Source: Tubiluchus corallicola (Eukaryota > Priapulida > Priapulimorpha > Priapulimorphida > Tubiluchidae). Taken from it: 64,000 nt of DNA. Shown here piece after piece: positions 23,401-35,775 of this stretch (position 1 is its first letter; each line of letters starts with the position of its first letter). The notes beneath the pieces are model-generated. The model did not search any database and was not told the DNA's origin. It was given only the letters and a program-made list of their open reading frames with translations. The position numbers and the translations under genes were made by a program. The stretch spans positions 210,845 to 274,844 of the forward strand of contig JAQGDQ010000307.1 of assembly GCA_030141605.1 (NCBI GenBank), read 5' to 3'.

Positions 23401-26400
23401 CTCACTTATGCAGTGGGGACATTTTAAGTTCCTGTTCAACACCATTCTAGGCCAAAGGTCACATATGATACAGACTTACAACTTTACAAGTTTTTAAGAG
23501 ATTTTATTCAAGATTTCACAGCAGTGACAGCATATCACAATTACATCCTTAATCCATCACTGCACAGTGCATCAAATCAGCTAATATGATAACACAGTTA
23601 CTACCTATTACGTCTAGTACTAATTGCTATTTATAGGAAAACAAGCTGCCAGTGTTTATGAAATGTACACAAACTTATGGAGATATTTTAGATTATAAAG
23701 TGATATGATTATGGGTAATTTATTTAATTAAATTTTGATGACAATAGAGAATTTAAGTGATATAAATCCTATATAGAGTAATGGAGTTTGTTTTATATAT
23801 AATGTCACATAACTTTATCACATAATGAGTATGTTTTGAGCCTGGGAACTTGCACGAGGCAAAGGAGACTTAGGGCACCAACACACCTTAATCAGGCCTT
23901 GAGTGGGAATCAGGTGTTTTAACAGCTAAATTTTGTTTGTTATTAGTAAACCCCCTACAATAAAGCTTACATAATTTTTGCATAATATGCTAACACAACA
24001 TTATACAATCACACTTACTAAATGGCGTGTATATACATATTCATATTGTATGATAACAACACACATTTAAGTACAACATAAAAGAAACGTGAAACTGAAA
24101 AACTTTGACAAAAAATATTAAAACATGAAAATGCAGACTCTAAGCAAGACACACGTATAAAATCTACTGCATGATCTGCAGTCTTACTGTAATATGGATC
24201 CAAGTTTTTATCTCCTTCGTCTGGCATGTCTCCTGCCATGACGTCAAGAGTCATAACGAGAGCCTTACCGATTCCACCTGCCGTGAAAAAAAACAGAATT
24301 CACTTAATTATTATAAGGTCTTTTCAACAAAAATGGAGAAATCTTCATTCTTGTTAAATAGAGTTTCATGCATTTTCCATTATTGACTGATTTGTGTCTG
24401 TATTGCAATTTAGTTTTTCAGCAAATGCTGCTCCTCACAACGACAGGTCAGCATAATCGAAGCACATGCCTTTTGCACAATCAAATCCAGTGCACCAATA
24501 AATATTAGAGTATATATTCACTAACAAAATCACCAATGTGAATAGAAGCAAAGCCTGCAACCTACTACATGTATGAAGACAATATCATGTAGTTTTCCCT
24601 GTAAAGTGCAATTTCTTTTCGTAATGACTAACAATTGCCAGACTTGTTACGGTCTTGAATACTTACGTAAATCTTTATCTGCTTTCTCCCGAACAACCAA
24701 ACGTTTAAGATGCTTTGCCATGACAACAGCAAACACGTAAAATAAATACATTGCAATGAAACCTGAAACATATGCGCATTAATGATTACATTAACTACAC
24801 TTGTAAAAATAATTTTAAAACAAGAGCAACTTCACATCAACTAAGTGCCAAGAATTGCCAACAAAATCATATTTGACTCTGCTGTTAACAATTCTTCTAA
24901 CAGTTCTCCACATTTTAAACAATAAACTTGTTTCGTGTTTCGATAAAACAGTTATGCCCAAGTTTTTACAAAAGCTGTTGGAAAACTGCCCAATTATATA
25001 ATCATAATATAAGAATAATGCTTATCACTCTCAAATCAGTCTTTTTAAAAATGTAGAATGCTTCTTAAATGCTTTGGTGTCAGTATCTATGTTAGTGGTA
25101 AACTAAGAGCCACTCAAGATGTTATTTAAGGCTACCAACCAAATATAGTGTTGAATGCTCGGTGATTTCATATGCCTTATAATGTATTACACATCTTTCA
25201 ACAGCTGAAACTTTTTATAATAAATATTATTATTTTATAATACAATTTATTATTAAAACAGAAACACCACCACAATGCACTTTATACTGATACAAGATTC
25301 TATTTATTGGAGCTATGTTTAAAACCACCTAAAAAATAACAACACTGTAGTCATTATTGTTTTATTTTTATTTTCAAATCAAATGCCTTATCGCAATAAT
25401 TTCAAGAGAATTTAAGAACCTTATTAATTCTTATGGTCTTACATGAGCAACCATAACATTTTTATTGATTCTACTGTGTATTTCTACTGTGGATGTATGG
25501 CAAGAATGATCTTAATTAAAAACATCTAACACAATCTGAACAAATATTACAATTCATTTCACTGTACAATGTATATACAATACAAAGACATTTAATTACT
25601 ACCACTATTTCTGTTACCTGCTGACTGCCAAACATCAATTCGACCTACGAACAATACGGTCCATGTCCAGTATATTGCAATCAAATAAAATGTCAAGTCT
25701 CGCATGAGAGGTCTTTGAGCCAGGTAAAATGGCTTCAACACAGCTATTGTTCCAGCAACAACAGCAGTGACGAACATTGCAGCACCTAAAAATGAAGAAA
25801 GTAGAGCCTCAGCGAGAAAATTAATTAACTTTCCGGCTGAAGCTAAGTGTCACTAGTGTTTAAATTTTTTCTAACCAACCACCTATAATTTTAGATTTTT
25901 TTCAAAAAAATTATTTCAGTAAATTGACAAAATTATACTGATTAAAAAATTGATGTAAATTTTTGCCAAGCACCTTTTACGTTAGCCTTCTAGTTAGCAT
26001 ACCACATTCTCTTTAAAAAAATTAACAGAAGTTTTAATAGCTACATTTGCATAGATTCTCTATATTAGTTGATTTCGTCAGACAGCCAAAATTTTTGCTG
26101 ATTCTACTGCATTCACTCACATTTCTTAATGTCTAAGTCTGTAACTGAAAAAAACTTTTGTAACCAAAATCAACTCAACAATTCGCTTAAAAAATCTGTG
26201 TTTGCGTGTGCTCAAAATAAAATGTTCAATTCATCATGTAAAATCATTTGTGAGGATACTACTAGATAACATCATTTGTTTGATTTATTTTTAGTATGCC
26301 AAGAGAAAGTGACGTCAGCCATCATTAGCTGTAAATTTGATCTTTCAATTAGAAACAAACCACAGAGGGTGAAATTCAAATAGCCGGAACAAAAATTATT

Positions 26401-29400
26401 AAATGCATAAACAATTATTACACATTATTATGTAAATCACAGCTGGTGATTAGTGACCAGTACTGTAAAGACCAATAGTCTCATCTACATTAGCTGCATT
26501 AGACTGCAACAAGCACCAACATGGCAATTCACCACTTGATAAGGATAAATCTTACCAAATAAGGATCCAATTGCCATGCCTGGATCTTCTTCTGAAGCAC
26601 TAATGGCCGCTATGGCTGAAAATATGTCAGGCGCACCATTTCCAAAAGCCAAGAACGTCACACCGTAAGAATTTATTAAGGTCCACATTAAAATAGTAGC
26701 TGGGATAATAAAACCAATTTCTCACGAATTCAAAAAGAAAATTAATGGATTCAAAACATGAAAATATCTGTCGCAACAATGAGAAAATTCAAGAATGTTA
26801 TTGTTTACTAAAACAGAAGAGCAACACAAGGATTGTTAGCTCAGCATCACAATTTAATTTTATTCAGAACTTAGTCCAAGGTGAACTTAACAAATATTCA
26901 AGTATAACAAAATTGAAGGCATGTTCACCATGCACCTGGCCAGCAATGCAACCATCAAAGTCACTACCAAAGACAGAAAATAAATAAAACTGGTTCTTTG
27001 TGATGGTAACGCATATTAAGCAATGCTCTATTAAAATGAGTATTCCTCTTTAGTTCTTTAAATTCTGTAGTTGGGTTATGTTTTAAAGAAAATTAGCAAT
27101 ATTTTCAAACTCCAATTCGCAGTATTAAATTTTATAGCTACTTAGTTATCACTAATTGACTTAAAACTTGCGGCAAAAGGATATAGCAACATTCTGACTC
27201 AGATTCATTGTGTCAGAAATAACAGCTAAACATGGACAAAAACTGAAAAAACAAATAAACAATACTGATTAGTCTAATTCATTAATTTTGAACATAGAAG
27301 CTGAAAGGCATTTATGGCTAGAATGTCTAAAGAGTTGCTCGGCATCACAAGTACATGGCTCCGTAGTACAGCATGCACATTTTGAATATACGGCTAACAG
27401 TTCAAATACACATTTGATTCAAAATTTTTATCATTTCGTTTCATTTTCCTCAAGGTACTACATGAAAAGCTCATTAACTTTTTCACTAACTATAATAGGT
27501 TCTGGTCATCATTTAACTTTAACAGTTAAATGATTTTTATTTAATAAACAATTTCACTAATAAATAACAATAATTTTATTGTACTGAAATGTGCTACAAT
27601 TAACTGTAAGTCATAGTCTGCATGTGTGAACACACTATTTAGTCAGAGTTCCCATGATCCCCTGATTCCCCTGTTTGACCGAAAACCAAAAATTTTTGTC
27701 ATCCAAATTTTGAGCAGAAAGATTTCCACATAGACTTCCAAATGATCACATGTGCCAAATGCTGAGGTTTACAGCCACATTCAACAATTTTGCAATTCCA
27801 ACCTGTGACCTTCGAGCCCAGGATTTTTGCAGACCGTTGCTTAAAAATTGTCATCCACCACCTAACACCGATACCTGACACAATCTAGAACAAAACCTGC
27901 CTCTACACAGGACAAGCCTGCCCTTATGACACTAAAGTTGCAATTCTTTGAAGTACTCAATACTGGAGGAAAACACTGTTCCAGGAAGGGGAATTTGTTG
28001 ACTTGTCAGTAAGTAATGGATCACTCTAATTCTTCACATTGAGTTGACTTGGGTCTTCCCCCAACCCCATAGCTGCTGGGCAGCTGTTGATGTTTTTACC
28101 TATTTGCCACTGTTCTGGATATACTCTTATGATGATCTTTGACCATGACTGTTTAACTAATGCTTTCTCGCACCAAAAAACTCAATGCTTTCTAACTAGC
28201 TTAACTCAGACTGTAGACAGAGACTAAAGACGTGACAGTTTAAGGCATTCAGGTTGCCTGAGCCAGGGGACTTAAATGAAGTACAATATGCAACACTACC
28301 TAAAGTTATGTCTTACAAGTATAGATAACATAAAACACATAATAGTAGTAGAATAATAAAAAAATGATTAATCTTAAAATTAAAGCATGATTTTAGACAC
28401 ACTATATATTATTATTCATAAACACTTACTATTCATCAGCAGTGATTCCCAAAGCCATAAATAATATAATCAGCAAAATGACCTGAAAATATATAAAAAA
28501 CATCTGGGTGAACTAACTGCTAATAGCTGCTGCATCTATATAACATCTACTTCTGTGACATCCATGAGACAGGGGATAATAAGCAAGCAACAGCATGTTC
28601 ATATTTGTTTAGATATAGATCGCACTCTCAATAACAGCATTATTTTTTTATGTTGGAGTATCATTCTCCTTTATGCGTAATCTCAAATACTGAGCACTGC
28701 TTACCAACTAGAAAAAAGTTGTGCAAAAAACATGGACAATCAAGATAAACACAGACAAGACCAATGTAACATCACAATCACTGTATCTAAGACAAAAATT
28801 GCAAATTTAAACAAATTTATTTTCAGCAAATGCAGAAAACAGATTTCAAGTAAAATATGAAAAATATATGAAAATGTGCATGAAAATGTACTTTGGATAT
28901 TAATGCCAAGAAGCAGGTCTAGATGCAGATAATAAGATTAAACTAAGTCGTCGTAGCGGACAGACGTGGATGGACAGAAGGAAATTATTTTAATTACTCT
29001 AAATTTAAATTTACATTGTATTTTCATCATACTTGTTTCAACTTTTGTATAGTGTTGCCATCTTCAGGCATAATTGTTAAAATTGTTAAACCTTTCTCTC
29101 ACTGTTTTAAATTTCATTGGCTTCTACAGCCGTCATGCATGCGTAATTTCTAAACCTGTTTTCACACCTGAATTGATTTGGTCACTTGTTTATAGCCTTT
29201 CGACATGACACTACTTCACTGATATGTCAACACTACTTCCGAATAAAATCTTGAAACTAATTTTTTTTTTTTTTGGTTTCTTCGAGCCAATGTCTAAATG
29301 CATGAATTTATAACCAACTGCATTGCTGCAGTAGACAAAGAACAGCAAAGCAGTACTTACCAATAATGTCATAATAAGACCTAGTTGATCCTGATAGTCA

Positions 29401-30204
29401 CAGTAGATCATTGGAAGATAATCCAGGAAACCATCATCAATTACGCAATCACTTGTGTTCCGAATAAACCAGCAAACTCCTGCTGGATCCAATATATCAT
29501 TATCATGGAAACTGCGACACTAAATGATAAACAAAAAATAGGTTTACAATAAAAAATATGAAACAAACACTGAAAATATGCATGCAATTGCACATAAAAC
29601 TTGATGAAATTAGTAGTAAATCTAATGACTTGAGATTTTTTGGTATATAAGAATAGCAGCCTGATGATGCACCAAAGGTAAAAAACGGCAAATTTTGGAG
29701 TATGTTTCTAAAAAGTAGGCAAAATAATACTGGCTAGCAAAACTTACTATTTTGAAAGCCTTGGATTAGAAGACAATGTACATTGCTCGGCAAGTAAGCA
29801 GTAAGAATGGCTTAATAAATACCCAAATAAAAAACATGCAAGTATCTAAATCAAAACAAACAAACCAAAAAAACAAATAAATGAATAAACAAACAAAAAC
29901 ATAAATACAAATATAATGGCAACGATTCTAGCAAGTGAGAATTTAAAACACGTTTTCATACCTCAACCTCTTCCTCATCATTTGCGTAGACATCTTTCTT
30001 CATGCTAGACACAATCCGATCACTTCCCAATAATGATCGAGACAAATATCCGGAAAAGCCTTGCAACTTCACCTCATTGTTAACAGATTTACCATTCGAC
30101 CATGTTAAGAATATGGTAGAAAAACCAACAAATGCAACAGTCATAACACACATTTGCAAAAATCGCTTTTGTCGGCGATACGTTCTAGGAATATATGTCG
30201 CCAT
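11555..30204 (-). CDS. SLC8B1: Mitochondrial Na+/Ca2+ (Na+/Li+/Ca2+) exchanger NCLX, near-complete gene
   Basis: Exchanges cytosolic Na+ or Li+ for matrix Ca2+ across the inner mitochondrial membrane. Both alpha repeats are present: GVTFLAFGNGAPDIFSAIAA, and GLTFLAWGNSIGDF followed by GFPRMAISACFGGPLF. Exons in coding order: 30204-29962, 29519-29361, 28482-28430, (one very small exon not found), 26699-26556, 25785-25618, 24762-24667, 24277-24188, 21953-21782, 21151-21015, 20012-19917, 19611-19543, 19025-18891, 18411-18234, 17927-17848, 17274-17159, 17045-16977, 15870-15704, 15140-15005, 14559-14444, 13450-13216, 12605-12538, 11734-11555 (stop TAA). Phases agree at all junctions except around the missing exon and between the exons starting at 17274 and 17045. 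The placed exons give about 969 codons, against 584 residues in human NCLX; the excess is in the central loop. The start Met (30204) precedes a basic segment (RTYRRQKR) and a hydrophobic helix. Confidence 0.93.
15205..15288. repeat. Long near-perfect hairpin in an NCLX intron
   Basis: AAATGTATTTGATAAACTGC on the left is matched by its reverse complement GCAGTTTATCAAATACATTT on the right. The arms are about 42 bases with three mismatches and meet at the self-complementary centre CATATATATATG. It lies between the exons 15870-15704 and 15140-15005. It could be a palindromic MITE, a fold-back element or a small-RNA hairpin; the sequence alone does not decide. Confidence 0.85.
17372..17419. repeat. 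(TA)n microsatellite
   Basis: An uninterrupted TA run of about 48 bases in an NCLX intron, between the exons 17927-17848 and 17274-17159. Confidence 0.97.
20439..20934. mobile_element. Tigger/pogo-like MITE (Tc1/mariner superfamily), 496 bp
   Basis: Terminal inverted repeats CAGTGGCCGCCGCTTATTGT and, reverse-complemented at the right end, CAGTGGCCGCCGCTTACTAT, flanked by TA on both sides (20437-20438 and 20935-20936). CAGTGG termini with a TA target duplication are typical of pogo/Tigger elements. No transposase is encoded; the short frames inside show no DDE domain. At least eight copies, in both orientations, of a motif close to GTCCATATTAAGCGG lie in the ends and subterminal parts. It sits in an NCLX intron, between the exons 21151-21015 and 20012-19917. 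Confidence 0.88.
22607..22700 (+). mobile_element. Possible hAT-type element, left end only
   Basis: CAGGGGCGGATTAAGTATTT resembles the left terminus of many hAT elements. I found no matching right end or second copy of the flanking 8-mer CAACGTAA, so this may be a broken copy. The right boundary given is arbitrary. It lies in an NCLX intron. Confidence 0.3.
24667..30204 (-). other. SLC8B1: NCLX N-terminal half: luminal segment and alpha-1 repeat exons
   Basis: Exon 1 encodes an N-terminal hydrophobic helix and an acidic tail ending DEEEVE. Exon 2 encodes the family's CR-x-x-H start and a cysteine-bearing segment (CWFIRNTSDC, MIYCDYQDQLG), like human NCLX before its first helix. Exon 3 is LLIILFMALGITADE. 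The exon 26699-26556 carries alpha-1 (GNGAPD). The last two exons encode MFVTAVVAGTIAVLKPF, RDLTFYLIAIYW, LFVGRID and GFIAMYLFYVFAVVMAKHL. The piece that normally reads FCPNL after TADE is not found, and the residues before GVTFLAF (TILMWTLINSY) are poorly conserved. Confidence 0.85.
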
Positions 30205-33200
30205 TTTGTGCAATTATTACAAAATAGGTGAAATAAGAAACGGTATAAATTACTATCAGCTGCAGTTTACACTAATGTAATTTGTCTCAGCTGGAAGCAT
30301 TGGTTAGTACTTGGTGGAAACAGAAACTTTAACAATTGTCTTTACTTTCTATATACAACATTAAAATTTCATTTGCAAGACAAAAACTGAGGTTGATAAA
30401 CCAAAGCACTTTTGATGCATTACACAGATTTATAATTTTAATGCACTGCTCAGAGTGAACAAACACTTTGAAAGCTTTATAGAGTGTTTGAACGTGAAGC
30501 AATGAAAAATGTTTCGGCAACAAAGTAGCAAACTTCTTTGATAATCTAATAGCAGGAGATAAAAGAGGGGATGGCATACAGAGTCCTACTAACAGTTCTG
30601 AAATTGAAATCGCTTGACAGAATATTTGACAAATTATATCATAATTATTATAATTTGTCTGTGATCTAATTTGAAAATTAAACAAAAAACAAATTAAAAA
30701 CTTGTAAACTTCTTTTAGTATCAATAAACATCCCTTCCAAACTCCCCTCTACGAATCTGCATGCGGCAACAGTACATCTTTATATGGAATTATTCAAAAT
30801 AATCTCAAAGTAACACATAATCCATTTACAAACAAGTGTATGTATAAACTTGGATTAACTCATATATAGGGTACAGCAAGTGCAATTATACTATAAAAAC
30901 TGTGAGATTACGATGTGTTGTTACAGTGGTGGAAAACAAATACATCCTTATGAACACTTAATATCATTTCCCTTATGTTCACCAGTAGCCATTACAAATG
31001 TTCTTTGAAGCTATTACGTATTGTAGAAGAGTTAATGGTTTAATAAAATAATTATGTATTTACTATTATACTGAACTGTGCAAAACTTATGTAAGAATTT
31101 GCCTGGCAGAAGTTGTTTAGGCCTAATCACAAGATTGCAAATGTTATCCCATTCATGAAAATATACCAATAAATTTATTATTTTGATAAATAGTACTGCA
31201 TTTACTCATTCACCAAATTACTTTTCATTTCAGCTAATACTTTTTGTTCTATTTGCTGAATTCTTTGTATAAAATATTGCAGCAAATGTTGCTACGATGA
31301 GTTTTTGAGTAAGTGTACTGTTTGTGTTGACAATTAGCTTTCACCTTGAAATTGCATGTACATGTACTTGACATTTTGTACCAAATGCACTTTAAAAAAA
31401 TTTTGAATTTGCTTTAAATGGACTAGAGATCTTTTCCGCATTTCCATATTTCTGCTAGTAGCACTAGTGTTAAAATTCTTATCGTATCAATTAATTTTAT
31501 ACAAGAACCCCTTGTTATTGCACTTAAAGAATTAAACAACAACAATATTTAAAATACAACTTGGTGAATTTTAATGTGCAAAAACAATTTTTCTAAAATT
31601 GCTTAAGAAACAACTTTTCAATAAATCTCGGAAATCACTAAATACAAGACTACAGCCATTATTGAAATTTTATATTATGGTATAAAAATGTATTATTGAC
31701 AAATGTGTGTTTTGCTTATTTCCCAGTGATTTAAGAATTTCTGAAGAGCACTCAAAACTGCAAGGGTCAAGGAGTAAGAAAGCATAACCACAATTTTCTT
31801 GGTTGATTTTAAGAATTTCGCTAAAGATAAACATCTCAAAAATATAACAAATATAATACCAAACTTAAACATAAAAAAATTTACAGATTCTTGTCAAAAA
31901 AAACGATTTACTGATTAGGAACAAGAAAGAATGAATAAGGACTAGTTTTAAACACTAAAAATCTAACTGCTAAATTCAATAACTACTACCTACTACCATT
32001 CAAAATAACAACTCGTGATTGTCTCTTTACTGGAAATTGAACTCAAATCTAGTTAAAGTTTCATTTTTTAAATTTAAACTCAAATCAAATTCATAGTACT
32101 TATCCCAAACCAAGTCAAATGTAATCAAATACCCAATATGACATAGAACAAAGGCATTTTAGAAAGAGGATAGTCGTAACACCAAGAATCCAGGTAGAGC
32201 AAATATGGCAAAGTTTTGCTGCAATATCTTTACATACAGATATTTCACTGTGAAGGTAATTGAAAAGTGACTTTATATACGTTTTTATTCAAGCTTAGTT
32301 GTGTTGAATATTAAGCTAACTATTTTGTATTAGCCAAGACAAAATGAGCTAAAGCTATACAATAGTTGACATAAGTTGAAATATTACAGCTGAAAAGGAT
32401 TTGAGATAGCAAAAAGTCTGTCTACAAAGACCTAAAAGAAAACATTCCTTATTGGCAGCTAACTAAGTGTTTACAACACTTTATCTGCCACTTTAATTTC
32501 AGCTACCTTACACAACTCATAATCCACCTTTAGGTTGTGGCTGTTTTTTGTCATTATTTGAACACTAGGCTAAGTGCTTTGAACTTCACAGTTGGGCTCT
32601 GTTATTTCTAAAAAGTATCAATGAAGTTTTTAGTTTCTAGAAGAGCTCAGAAAGCTCCAACCTACAGATAACAAATTTTTAGATAACTAAGCAGTTGACA
32701 TTAATGATGCAAGTTACTACTCATTATACATTCAAGTCTTATACTTTATAGATTGCTTTAACTTCAATCTTTCCCATTTCCAAACTACTTCAAACCTTCA
32801 TGTGCCTAAACTTCTTTGCGTTCAAACGTTAATATCTAAACCATAATGTGTCTATACTTCGATAACCTCTTTATATTTGGACCTAAACCTCAATGCATCC
32901 AAAAACTGTGAACTTTCTGTGTGTCAAAAAAGTTTCTTGTCAAATTTGCATGCATTCTGAACAATTTTGGATACTAAAAATACTACTAAAAAAATCTCTT
33001 TAATTAAACAACCCAAAAACCACACTTGCACTTAAGTTGCTACAAGCAATTTGGTTTATATGAGGCTGTTATTATCTAATGTGACTGTCAAATGTAACAC
33101 AAATACAGATTAATCGAGTAGGTGGTAGGTTAATATAAGGAGGTGTATGTGACATTAAAAATGTAAAATCGCCTCATCTTGTTTCCTTTCTTTAGGCCAC

Positions 33201-33556
33201 AGCAGCACCATGTTTTTTAAGTCCCTGTCAGTTTTTAGGGTACTTTTTGACAGTAAGTTTAGCTCTCCTGCAGTGATTAACACCATTTTACCTTCTAAGA
33301 CTAGCAACTTCATGTAAACTTGGTAAGTCAGATGGCACTGCATTAACATTTTTCAAAAAATTCACTGCAAAATGAAACTAAGTTTGTTGAAAAAATATGT
33401 TCATACTTAAACCAAACAGATGTCTCAATATACTACTCAAGATAGTCAAGATAGGGGCATGAAAATTACTAACTCTTGTTAACTGAATACAACATTCAAC
33501 AAAATTGAACATGCAGACCACTTGACCATAGTGAAATGCTTTGCTCTCATCAACAT
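30205..33556. other. Intergenic region between FN3K 3' end and NCLX 5' end
   Basis: AT-rich sequence holding the unmapped 5' UTR and promoter of NCLX and the 3' UTR of FN3K, both transcribed leftward. No TATA box, CpG-rich island or repeat stands out. The 131-codon minus frame at 30329-30724 is not recognisable as a gene (see rejected items). Confidence 0.5.
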
Positions 33557-35708
33557 CTACTGGACTAACAATGACCGCATGATACCCATTGATGATCCTC
33601 GATACCCAGAGCCAAAATGATTCCTAAAACCAGAAATGGGATACTAAATATTTAAAAAATATTTGCATGGATTTTTTTAAATTTTTTACTCATCCACTGA
33701 AGAACAAGAGATCAATTTTGACAATATCTCATACACTAATTTAGTTTGAAACAAATTAATCTGTAGACAGATAGAGATAGACAAGAAAGCACTAAAAAAT
33801 AAAAAAATGAAAGCCATACACAAACACATAAATATAATATGAATGAATAATAAAAAAACAAAAAACACACATGTTAAATTAAAGCCAGACAAAATTATAA
33901 TTCTGTATATTTCAGTGGTTGCATACTGAAAGCACAACAATCCTATGAAAAAAATGAAGAAGCTCCACTACACTGTGATATTAGAAGACAATAACCTACC
34001 AGTGATTAAGATAATGAAACAGCTGGTATAACTGCAGTCGTGAATCAAAACCAGATGCTTTTGGAATCAACATGTGGTAGCTCCTAAAACTTGCACTAGG
34101 AAACCCACCAAACATTGTAGCAATACCAAAGTCATATTCGTCATGACCGTAAAATGATGCCGGATCGAAGATTACTGCCAAAGAAAAAAATCATTTTGAA
34201 TAAATTTTAAATAAAGATTATTGCAAAATAAATGATTTGCTTCATCTATAGATCATCACACTATACAACAAAGCTAAATAAAAAGCTCTTCAAATCAATT
34301 TAGCATTTCAGTCTTTCAAAAGAAGACTAAGTTAACCAAACTTCTTCACATGCTTATAAAAAAGTCACTTGCAGCAGAAATAACCAACATTAATAAATTA
34401 ATGATTGAAGGTATTTTCAGCAACTGCTTCTATTTTACACAACCTGGTTTTATTATTTGTCATCCTTCTAGTCTTAAAAATATCCCTTCAAGGCCTACGT
34501 ATTTATAGTACGTAATGATATATATATATATAGACACATACTGCTAAGTTCACATTACTTAAATTTGGAAGCAAGGGCACAATCAATATCGGTGGATCAA
34601 AAGCAAATAATAATTCAAGTTAAGCTCAAATATTTATGGTAAAACGAATTTGTTGGTATACCCATTCACGTCAATTACAGGCTTTGCTATTGAGTGCTGG
34701 ATTCCAGCTTGCGCAATGCCGAACAGGAAAAAATACAGCATTTCCTTTCAACTAAATACATACATACACACTCACTGTAAATAAATGCAAGCAAAAAGAT
34801 AAAGAAAAAAATGAAGAAAAATGACAACTACAACAGCAGTGATGACAACAAAAACAACTATATCATGTTTATAATGACTCTTTTGAACAATTGAAAAGCA
34901 AGCTGAAGCATTTACCAAGCAATCTCCAAACATGTCAGTTCTACAGCCTGACCACTAGCTAAATTTCACTCAAATATGAAACTTTATATGTTCTACTCAA
35001 CAATCAAAACTACTTATCACTCTATTTAGTATAAGTAAAAATGCAAGTGATATTATTCAATAATACCTGGTCCACTTTTTGTGGTAGATACATTTCCTCC
35101 CCACAAATCTCCGTGCACTAATGATGGTTTGATATCTAACCCTTCAAAAAACTTAGGAATTTTCCGTTGCAATTGCCCCCAAAGCTCTATTGCTTCTTTC
35201 TCATGCCTCTACATTTAAATGACAAATAATATTGTAAAATAATTTATTGTAGCTGCTTTGTGCATTTATATTGTATCTTTATTTATTTCTATTTTATTTT
35301 TGTCCAAATTCCTACTCTTACAACTAATTGCATACAGGTTAATTATGAGAAAAAGAAAAACACGAAGCTGTGCTCACTATAGGCCTGCAATTATTTAGCA
35401 AGCCTCAAATGTCTTAAACAGTACCGAAAATCAAACAGATATGTATGCAGTTTCCAGTACTGATATTTTTCTAGTATTTCCATTATTTTTTGCTGCTTTC
35501 CATCTGGAAGTTGTGAGTTCAATATCGTGGCCTGGCCGCACTAAAATTGGTACTTGTTGTTACCTTATCTGATGCACGGTATTTCTGTGTGCATGGTAAA
35601 AGCTGGGAAACAGTAATCTCTGTTGTGTTGGTGTAGTGTGTTATTTACAGTCAGCAATAAAGCCTCATGAATTTAAAGACAAATTTAAATAAAGGTTTTT
35701 ATTGTTAA

Positions 35709-35775
<67 letters not shown>

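Larger units (their letters stand above)
16977..24277 (-). other. SLC8B1: NCLX expanded central regulatory loop, ten exons
   Basis: Ten exons, about 1,140 coding bases, separate the two transmembrane halves. The loop is hydrophilic, rich in Ser, Glu and basic residues, with no transmembrane segment. It includes acidic runs (VAEEEDEGD), Ser-rich runs (RASSKASSGS, GLSSSSRSRAGTSES) and a Tyr/Arg/Ser repeat-like stretch (RPSVYGPRVSIYAG, RGSIYAQR). Basic-Ser motifs of protein kinase A type occur: ARRQS in exon 21953-21782, ARRLS in 21151-21015 and LKRLS in 17274-17159. All but one of the junctions inside this block keep phase, and many exons are a multiple of three long, so alternative splicing could shorten the loop without breaking the frame. 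Confidence 0.75.

Noticed and set aside
30329-30724. 131-codon minus frame just upstream of NCLX exon 1
   Set aside because: Long for this base composition, but no recognisable domain, no clear splice signals, and Phe/Leu/Ile/Cys-rich as expected for AT-rich non-coding DNA. It could be old retroelement debris, but I cannot support a gene.
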